DNA of 64,000 bases, taken from assembly GCF_029784135.1 (NCBI RefSeq), contig NC_073745.1, positions 237,121,664-237,185,663 of the forward strand. The letters are read 5' to 3'. Positions 57,001 to 64,000 of the stretch are shown here, piece by piece; the first letter of the stretch is position 1, and each line of letters begins with the position of its first letter. Source of the stretch: Toxorhynchites rutilus septentrionalis (taxonomy: Eukaryota; Arthropoda; Insecta; Diptera; Culicidae). The position numbers and the translations under genes were made by a program. The notes under the pieces are model-generated. The model saw nothing but the letters and a program-made list of their open reading frames with translations, was not told where the DNA came from and searched no databases.

Positions 57001-58999
57001 AGGAGGTTGTGTCCAAGATACGACCGCATTGTTGACGTAGAACTACACTGTTATTTTATATAAGTCGCTTGTTCATACCTTCGGATATTATTCTATGGTG
57101 TTGTGAAATTTTAGAAACAACTACTTAGTAGAACAATCTCTGAAATGGATTTTTTATTGTAGAATCAGTTGACGATAATTGATTGATGATTCATCCATGC
57201 CCTCGCAAAACAATATACTAGCTGATCGTATGTCGCAATTTATTTCATATCTCGAACGTTATTCCGGTGGCCTTTTTCGCAATTGAAATAGACTCGATTA
57301 TATACATGTTGCACCAGCACCATTATTCCACATCTCATAATTACATCAATATATCTTTGGCACCGCATGGAAACAACAACAATGACAACACTTGCAAGTA
57401 TCAAATATCATGCTACATGTTATTTAGTATTGCCTCAAAGGAATCGCACCTCTAGGCATCGTTCGTACAACGTAAACCAAGCGCCAAACAAGCGTTCGCC
57501 ATAGCATGCATACAGAGCCATACATTGGTGGCTTGAAACTACTAGGAATATAAACACTTCTCATCATTTTACGCTATTCTCAAAAGAAACGCTTCTGTTA
57601 ATATTACTGGCATCGAAAAAAGTTGCATTACTTTCTTATGCTCGAGAGAAGCGCAGCTGTCACCCTTAGTGGAGGAAGTTTTGCTACTGGCAAGCGAAAC
57701 CTAATCACATACAAAATTCCTGAACGTCATTCACTTTCTTGGTGACTAAACAAGTGAAATAAACTCTTTTTGTTAATAACAACCTTTTCGAGTAGTGACA
57801 GTAGCAATGCTTCATTATGGTCAATATTAGCGCAAATGCAATCCTAGTTGAAGGCTGTTTTGCGACTGGCACGCGAACCCAAATAACTTATAACATTCCA
57901 GTAAGACATTCAAGATGCTTGGTATTCCCCAAATAATTTTTCGGCGCACAACCTTAACGCTTGCTTCGCCATAACGTCAGTTTAATGCATTGATGCATTC
58001 TCAAAGGCACCAACGAAGCCTTTATGATAACGGAAAACAAACTATGTTAATTGCTTGGAAAAAAGACTGGATTATGCCACACAGCTTGTATTCTGCTGTA
58101 ACACCCATCAATGCGAATTCGCTGATGAGTTTGTCAAGAGCGATCGCCTTCACCACCAGCGGTGGGAGCTTGATTTTGGTTGCTGCCTGGGTAACGGCGT
58201 TTACATTTTCGACCGACGCGCCGAAATCGCCTACTCCACTGTTATTCGATGCGGTGTCCCACTCGCGAGGGTTCGGTTCAGTATGAGCGCTTTTCACTGC
58301 ACCAACATCGCGTGCATCATTAGATGACGCTTGCCTCGAAATTTTATTGTCCCTGGCAATGCGTTCGTTTTTTGCAGGGCTCGAGTCTGAATTCCTCTTC
58401 TTCTTACTCATCACACACTACGCGAAGCGTCCAATTTATGACGCGGAAAAAAACACGATACGAATAACGCGAAAAACAGAAAAACCAAACGACGATATCC
58501 AAGTTGATTAAGATTAACACTGGTGGGGTCCAATTTTAGATCGAAGCGCAGCGAAAGCAAAGTGAACTGGATTGCTCAACAGTCCGATGCCGAATGAAAG
58601 TTTGTCTCAGCGAGATCCACTCTAGGCTAGTATTCCCCTTCATTCTTCTACCTTTCCTTTGCTCACGGAGACTTTGAATCCTACGATTTCCCCTCCGTTG
58701 ATCGTCGATAAGTTGCTCGTTATTGACAGCTCTGTTCGAGAAAGCATACAAATGAATAGAACAAATGTATGAGAAAATAGAAACGCTTAAAGTTTTCATG
58801 AATTTTAACCATTTACAAACCAAGGGATTCTAATGTTTAGCATATTAAACTAATCTTACGGAATTTCTGATTCCTTTAGTATGTAAATCGCCAAAATCCG
58901 TTCGCGGCAAAAATAGTTATTAACGTTAACTTTATTTCATAAAAACGTGACCTGTTTTCTGATTTGGCACCCTTAATGAAAGACGTAGTTCTACGTCAA
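57001..58999. mobile_element. TTGACGTAGAACTACG-family element, 2 kb, composite
   Basis: Starts after an A-run with AGGAGGTTGTGTCCAAGATA and TTGACGTAGAACTAC, and ends with GACGTAGTTCTACGTCAA. The first 110 bases and the last 100 are shared with the element at 62392-62948; the last 100 have only about three differences. The middle differs: it holds two degenerate 180-base units (GTTTTGCTACTGGCAAGCGA near 57675; GTTTTGCGACTGGCACGCGA near 57855) and a Jockey 5' fragment. No transposase found. Confidence 0.55.
58022..58414 (-). pseudogene. LINE ORF1 N-terminal fragment (Jockey-like)
   Basis: The minus frame starts MMSKKKRNSDSSPAKNERIA and reaches KIKLPPLVVKAIALDKLISE and FALMGVTAEYKLCGI, resembling the N-terminal half of Jockey-clade Gag-like ORF1 proteins. 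Homology stops at about 58075; the last 17 codons are unrelated. Upstream on the minus strand a probable 5' UTR runs back to CATTCGGCATCGGAC at about 58596, which may be the LINE's 5' end, since homology to the sister element at 62.7 kb resumes exactly there. Only the first 520 bases of the LINE are present, an unusual 3'-truncated configuration. Confidence 0.6.
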
Positions 59000-59099
59000 A
59001 AAATAGCGAAACACGTCATATTTGCAACAAAAAAAAACACTTGTTATGAATTGCTTTGCAATCGTTGCTTTTCATCAAAGCTAAGATGTCATAGTTGAG

Positions 59100-59272
59100 G
59101 GTGTATAAGTGAATCGTGTCCTACATACTTCGAGTCCAAGCTACCTTGTCATAAACGTACCCTGATATTCTGTATATTTTCTGTGTTAAATAAGAAGTAA
59201 AAAGACGTGAATTTTTGAAAGTCATATGAAAAAATCGAATTTGGGCGGAATGAAGTTCGCCGGGTCAGCTGG
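59100..59272 (+). mobile_element. Helitron 3' tail
   Basis: Ends GGGCGGAATGAAGTTCGCCG, then GGTCAGCTGG followed by T, a CTRR|T terminus with a GGCGGAA...TTCGCC stem. The 5' limit is unclear. Confidence 0.65.
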
Positions 59273-59454
59273 TCGTCAATAATAAGCTGGTTTGTGGGAA
59301 ATTATAAGGCCGGATTCATGCCCGGCGAATTTCATGGCTTTCACATTATCTGATCAGTGATGTACACGGCCTTACAGATTGATAGTTCAATAATTTCTGT
59401 ATTGATGAAACATAGTTTTCATGCTAAAATATATATTTTTCGTGTTTGTACCTA

Positions 59455-59541
59455 ATCTTTAGTCTTGTATTGCATTATCCGCGATTTCCGTTATATGCGA
59501 TGGCTTAGCCCGACTGTTTCGCGGATAATCGGGGTTCTACT
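59455..59541. mobile_element. Pogo/Tigger-like terminus
   Basis: ATTATCCGCGATTTCC is followed by GCGGATAATCGGGGTTCTAC ending CTG before TA. The complement, CAGTAGAACCCCGATTATCC, is a classic pogo/Tigger terminus. The other end is not in view. The Helitron at 59544 inserted directly next to it. Confidence 0.55.
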
Positions 59542-59543
59542 GT

Positions 59544-59560
59544 ATCTTTAAAAATGGATT

Positions 59561-59592
<32 letters not shown>

Positions 59593-61366
59593 ATTCTTAC
59601 GGACTCGGAAACTACTGAATCGATCGACATAAAAATTGGTATGTAGGGTTTTTTGTGCCGGGGAAGGTTTTCATGATAGTTCGAGACCCCTCACCACTCT
59701 CTAAGGGGGAGCTGCCATACAAATGAAACATAAATTTCTGCATTATTTGAGAATTAATCAAGCAAATGAAACCTAATTTGGCATGTAGAGTTTTTAGCAT
59801 GCAATAGATGTTTTTACGGTGGTTAGACACTCCACCCCCTTCTCTAAGGGGGAGCCGCCATACAAATGAAAGTCAAATTTCTGCATAACACGAAAACTAA
59901 TCAAGCAAATCGAGCCAAATTTGGCATGCGAAGGTTTCAAGCGACACGAAACGTTTCTATAGTGAATAGACACTCCTTCGCTCTCTCTGTGAGTGGGGGG
60001 TGGGGATGCCATGCAAATGAAGCATACATTTCTGCATAATTCAAGAACAAATCAAGCTTAGGGGGAAAGAAACAATTCTAAGGTGGTTCAACACTCCTCC
60101 CACGTTCGTTCCTATGGGGGGGGGTGCGGACTGCCATAGAAATGAAACACAAATTTCTGCATAACTCGAGAACTAATATCAAGCAAATGGAACCAAATTT
60201 GTTATATGGAGGTTTTAGGTAGCAAGAAATGTTTTTTATGGTGGTTTGGCACTGCTTTCCCCTCTCTAAAGAGGGGGGGGGGGTGGAGAAAGAGTGCTGA
60301 ACAACTCGAGATCTGATCAAACAAATGGAATCAGACTTAGCATATAGAGATTTTAGGGATCGATAAACGTTTCTATGGTAGTTCGACACTCCTCCCCCTC
60401 TCTAAAGGGTGGGTCCCATAAAAATAATGCACATCTTTCAATCAAACATATTTTAACCAATCATGACAATTAAAATTTAAAAAAAAAAACTCTGATGCTT
60501 TCTATCTCCTTCGATGGTACTAAAGTTCCTAACGTTTGCCGTCTCAAGATAGTGACAAACTCTACAATACGCGTGACCACCGTGCAAGTGACAAGAAATC
60601 TCTTTAACGAAAATCCATTGGTCGTTCTGAAAGGACATCACGGATATTACACAAACTTTGAAAAAACGAGATCCCACCACAGACACTTCATTCATTATGA
60701 ACATCATTACTCATTTTGTATTAATATTTAAGGACATATGGTTAAAGGAAACGAAACAAACAATGTGTGAGTTTTCATATGTATCGTATGACGATTCGAC
60801 GTGATCAGGGCAACGTCATTCTAAAGGAGAATACATTCACTTACGAGACGCTATCATAAGCAAAACCGACACAGCCTTGGCAAACAAAAAATTAACGCTT
60901 TAATGAGCACCATTACCACATAACACGTATTCGGTTCCAGACGTTGCTGGATGTATGATATTGAAAGGTAAAAGCGAGGATTACCCCATACGCACATTTT
61001 TACTTTGGTTAGTCGGAAAATACGCTCTGAGGAAATCGGTAGCGTTGTTTACTCTGAAATTATTGATCCTACTTATCACCTACTCTTCTATGTTCTGAAA
61101 TCCGACCGAGTCAGAATGACCGCAATATTGCATTCTGCAATCCGTTCTGCTCAAATCCAATTGGGTTGTGCAAAGGGTGCAAGCTTGCCATACAATTCGA
61201 CATAGACTACCTAGAGCTTCATGTTTCATTTCTGTGAAGAGAAATTGATCTTCGATCGATTTTAAGATAAGAGATAATCAGTATGTTGATTATTTTTTAA
61301 TTTGACAAACAACATATCCACTAGCGATAATTTATATGGCAGAACAACGTTTGCCGGGTCAGCCAG
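59544..61366 (+). mobile_element. Non-autonomous Helitron, 1.8 kb
   Basis: Begins TCTTTAAAAATGGATTTCTG after A, has a (CTGT)n run, then about six units of 120-158 bases (near 59685, 59826, 59968, 60089, 60247 and 60388) homologous to those at 30.4-30.9 kb. It ends GGCAGAACAACGTTTGCC-GGGTCAGCCAG, a variant CTRR end. The 3' half contains the headless SINE fragment (about 60500-60640) and a segment shared with 55.47-55.74 kb. No Rep/helicase gene. Confidence 0.7.
60500..60640 (-). mobile_element. Headless SINE fragment inside a Helitron
   Basis: Matches the SINE body at 37.74-37.93 kb and the fragment at 55262-55470 (GGTACTAAAGTTCC, TTTGCCGTCTCAA, ACGCGTGACCACCGTGCAAG). A segment corresponding to the middle of the body is deleted. 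Confidence 0.6.
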
Positions 61367-61494
61367 CTATTAATAAAAATCACAACAATAATACTTTCTA
61401 CTCAAACAATAGTCATTCTAATAACAAGTTGATTCACGCAACAAAACTTATACAGTATTTTGAAAGTTTCAAATAACAACTTGTGTTAATTAAT

Positions 61495-61592
61495 AGAGAT
61501 CGATTTTAGACCACGTTGACTCCCAAAAACAGTTTTTCTTTATGTCGACCACTGTCGATATAGTCGATATTGACCACTTTGAGAACCCCTGG
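61495..61592. mobile_element. hAT right-end remnant
   Basis: Aligns with 27.71-27.80 kb, including CCACTTTGAGAACCCCTGG, the complement of a CAGGGGTTCTCAAAGTGG-type hAT terminus. Only the end is present. Confidence 0.6.
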
Positions 61593-61756
61593 TATAACTC
61601 ATCATTGGAAAGAAGCAGGCTGGGGTTCTTTTACACACCGTCCTCCACGAAGACGCCGTGAGTCATGCTGTTGCGAATGCAAATGCGGGATACTTTTGGT
61701 AATGTAATGGCGATAATTCAGCTGGTTATTATAATCCTTAAAATCTAAACGTGACA

Positions 61757-61774
61757 TGGCGACCGTGACAGGAC
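61757..61774 (+). promoter_or_regulatory. Retroelement primer-binding site (tRNA-Arg type)
   Basis: TGGCGACCGTGACAGGAC is exactly complementary to the 3' 18 bases, CCA included, expected of an arthropod tRNA-Arg(UCG). mdg1/412-type LTR retrotransposons use tRNA-Arg primers. The preceding bases, GTGACA, could be the 3' end of a truncated LTR. No matching second LTR, gag or pol is in the window. Confidence 0.6.
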
Positions 61775-61868
61775 GAGAATAAATATTTTTCTCAACGAAA
61801 GAACAATTTTATCTTTGTGAACACAGCGCCTGCATCGCTAAAATGTAAATAGTAATCAAATAAAAATA

Positions 61869-61948
61869 AGAAATTGCAAGTCCATTTAAATGTATAGCGC
61901 AAAAAGCGCGTCCATTTAAATGTATAGCGCAAAAAGCGCGTCCATTTC
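61869..61948. repeat. 30-bp tandem repeat
   Basis: Two full copies of a unit containing CGCGTCCATTTAAATGTATA-GCGCAAAAAG, preceded by a partial copy with AAGTCCATTTAAATG and followed by the start of another. Confidence 0.85.
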
Positions 61949-61982
61949 ATCGAACTATCGGATGTCAATAAACACATGGAAA

Positions 61983-62153
61983 ATGGCTATCTTTAATTCA
62001 AAATCAAGTACATCAGTGTCAGGAGATAAAGATGTTACCATTATGTACAATCAGGAGGTGCAGAGCGAGTACCATCTGGAACACTCGATGAAGCTAAACA
62101 TCATTTTTGTGCTGGTTATCATTCCCCTGTTTCTCGTATTAAACAAAATATGA
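61983..62153 (+). CDS. Small single-pass membrane ORF downstream of the primer-binding site
   Basis: The frame can start at MAIFNSKSSTSVSGDKDVTI and ends TAHSMK-like HSMKLNIIFVLVIIPLFLVL-NKI before TGA. It has about 50 polar residues ending in one hydrophobic helix at the C-terminus. Its position about 200 bases after a tRNA-Arg primer-binding site suggests a leader-region ORF of a gypsy/mdg1-like LTR element. A longer start (MYSAKSAS...) would read through the tandem repeat. I do not know its function; it may be part of a truncated Gag-region frame. Confidence 0.4.
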   Translation: MAIFNSKSSTSVSGDKDVTIMYNQEVQSEYHLEHSMKLNIIFVLVIIPLFLVLNKI

Positions 62154-62391
62154 CACAAGAGGGTAAAAAAAATGCGACAAATAAAATCAATCGCGGATTT
62201 AGACAAAGTTTAAGAGTAAGTAAGAGTTTAAGTTTAAGAGTAAAGAGTAAATTGAGACGGACAAGAATTGCAATTGCAACTGGCAAGAACAAAAACATTC
62301 CAGCGCTACGAGAGCGAAAACAACTTTATGTGATTCGTATAGTGCAAACGTGACAGAAGAAAGAACAGTTCCGTAGTCAAGAAAAAATTAT

Positions 62392-62948
62392 AGGAGGTGT
62401 GTTCAAGACACGGCCGCATTGTTGACGTAGAACTACGCTGTAGTTTGATTTAAGTCGCTTGTTTATAACTGCGGATATTATTTTTTAATGCTACGAAAAT
62501 TTTGACCGATATTGAAAGTTTGCCTTTTCTACCTTTCCTTCTTAAATTTAAGAGACTTTAAACTTCTTCAGTTCATTCGCCTCTAGCCTTCAAAAAGGCC
62601 CTTGGAAAACTACTCTTTCCTCATATTGTTCTTCCATCCCCATTGCCTTGAGAAAACCATTCGATCCCTCCCCGTCCAGCTCGCCCTGCAACGGTGTTGT
62701 CCAATCGGTGTCCTCACGAAGAATGAAGTTTACCTCAGCAAGATCCACTGTTTATACTCTAGGCAAATATTCCCCTTCGTTCTTCTTCTTTTCGTTTTCA
62801 CGGAGATTTTACATCTTACGATTTTCCCTTCGTTGCTCGTCAGAATCCGTTCACGCCAAAAATAGTTATTAACATTAACTTTATTTCATAAAAACGTGAC
62901 CTGTTTTCTGATTTGGCACCCTTAATGAAAGACGTAGTTCTACGTCAA
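62392..62948. mobile_element. TTGACGTAGAACTACG-family element, short copy
   Basis: Begins AGGAGGTGTGTTCAAGACAC and TTGACGTAGAACTACG, ends TTGGCACCCTTAATGAAAGA then CGTAGTTCTACGTCAA. The flanking parts match the 57.0-59.0 kb copy and also CTCAGC.AGATCCACT...TATTCCCCTTC.TTCTT. No Jockey fragment is present here, so it shows the state before that insertion. No transposase. Confidence 0.6.
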
Positions 62949-63103
62949 ATGGAGTCTTACTCAAGTGGCCTCTTTTTTTTCGTTAAATTATTCTGCGTCC
63001 TAATGTATACAGCAGTACAAACTCCTATTGACCGTGCCACCGTACTAGGACTGAGTTCAGTTGATGATTTTTTAAACCAATAAATTGGTAACAGTTCGGC
63101 TGA

Positions 63104-63280
63104 AAAAGTTCATAAGGTTGACATCTAGATGGCGCCTCTTGCGAAAATCTGCTTGACTATCACAAAACACCACAATTCAATGGATACGTGTTAAAATTTG
63201 ACAGCAATCGTTCGACTGTTTCGTGAGTTACAGCATTGAGAGTGAAGCAACTTTTGTTATTGTGGAAAAAAAAGTTGATG
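63104..63280 (+). mobile_element. Mariner 5' end fragment
   Basis: GATGGCGCCTCTTGC...TGAGTTACAGCATTGAGAG and GAAGCAACTTTTGTTATTGT match the leader of the deleted mariner at 4.02-4.14 kb. The match stops at the A-run where the start codon would be. Confidence 0.65.
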
Positions 63281-64000
63281 GGCCTGGGCCTCGGGGCACG
63301 GATGGAATCTTGACATAGGACTGTGATTGTGTGTAGTAATTGCATTTGATTTGAGTTTTTTCTTTGTTCAAAATCTATTTTTTTTTTCTTTTGCTAGATC
63401 AAATGGAAGCCCTGAATGGAAGGCGGTTCCTGTATGAACTTGTTCCCTTTAACGGGTTAGATGAGTTAACGTGATAGAATCTGGAACCACATTCTGTTCA
63501 AAAATGTTCACAAAAATACCATTAAAGCCATTACTATTCTTTTCTTCGGTTTATTCAATTATGCAGAAGAAGACAAAGAGTCATGTATCATTTTTAAACA
63601 CAAGTCTGAATAGTTATTAGTTAAATCTACATAAATATAATCCTAAGTCAAATAAATCTTTGACTACAGAAATCCATTATAGATAAAAATAACATTTTCT
63701 CCTTCGTCGCCACGTTCGTCGTTCATCCAGAACATTGTTTGTAATAACTTTATAGCCCAATGATGTATATTGAGTATTCTATGGCCATGAGTGCTCTCTT
63801 GGGAAGTTCGTGTAACTGCTGTAGTGAATTGATATCATTGGGTGCTATGTTCTGCTTATGTACAAGACAGAGAAAGGAGAATGGGCAAGTACATTCGAGG
63901 TAGTGAAGCCGATTTCTTAGGAAGAAATATATGGGGAGCATAATAATAAGATCGCGACTGCTCAAGCTGTCATAATTTGATATGCGTGAGCATACCCTTT
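63281..64000. other. Unassigned stretch
   Basis: No gene or repeat boundary recognised; frames are short and AT-driven. Confidence 0.35.

Overview
The window looks like repeat-rich nuclear DNA from a culicine mosquito, most likely Aedes. This is inferred from the repeats: DD37E (ITmD37E-type) Tc1/mariner transposons, a mauritiana-type mariner, an RNase H-bearing I-type LINE, Helitron ends of the type CCGGGTCAGCTAGT, tRNA-headed SINEs and PIF/Harbinger-like MITEs in AT-rich DNA. There is no bacterial-style gene organisation, rRNA, functional tRNA gene or CRISPR array. I could not search databases, so element names are family-level calls.

Layout. 0-9.4 kb: a minus-strand Helitron tail, an unexplained 97-codon open frame (3242-3532), an internally deleted mariner, a repeat-rich block (4.56-5.64 kb), a 138-bp SINE with a 14-bp target duplication, and a dead mariner with 30-bp inverted ends (7089-8268). 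9.37-15.55 kb: an apparently full-length I-type LINE with a 10-bp target duplication, two overlapping ORFs and one frameshift in ORF2. 16-24 kb: two LINE fragments, a pogo-like nest, a foldback MITE and a mauritiana-type mariner broken only by three stop codons. 25-33 kb: a hAT transposase tail split by a nearly intact DD37E element, two older DD37E relics and a Helitron with canonical A|TC...CTAG|T ends. 33-45 kb: an odd minisatellite, two PIF-like MITEs, a long hairpin, a MITE carrying a 94-bp minisatellite, two LINE tails in opposite orientation, and a possible host-gene 5' end (43.9-44.6 kb) followed by a fresh tandem duplication. 45.75-52.22 kb: a Tc3-like element that appears to have been expanded by nested hAT-like and LINE insertions. 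52.4-64 kb: a two-exon THAP-domain gene remnant (53.9-54.55 kb) next to a Helitron, two Helitrons sharing the same SINE fragment, a TIR family built on TTGACGTAGAACTACG, a Jockey ORF1 fragment, a gypsy-type primer-binding site with a small membrane ORF, and a mariner end.

The sequences behave mostly as independent parasites inserted into one another, not as a pathway. ORF1 and ORF2 of the I-type element would have cooperated in retrotransposition; the DD37E, mariner, Tc3 and hAT proteins would each have acted on their own inverted ends. Host-derived candidates are limited to the THAP remnant, the exon-like segment ending near 44,549 and, weakly, the frames near 3.3 kb and 28.6 kb. I found no convincing new multi-gene system. 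The most notable observations are the THAP remnant beside a Helitron, the nested Tc3 element, the empty-site-verified MITE in an inverted LINE pair, and several unclassified tandem and hairpin repeats.
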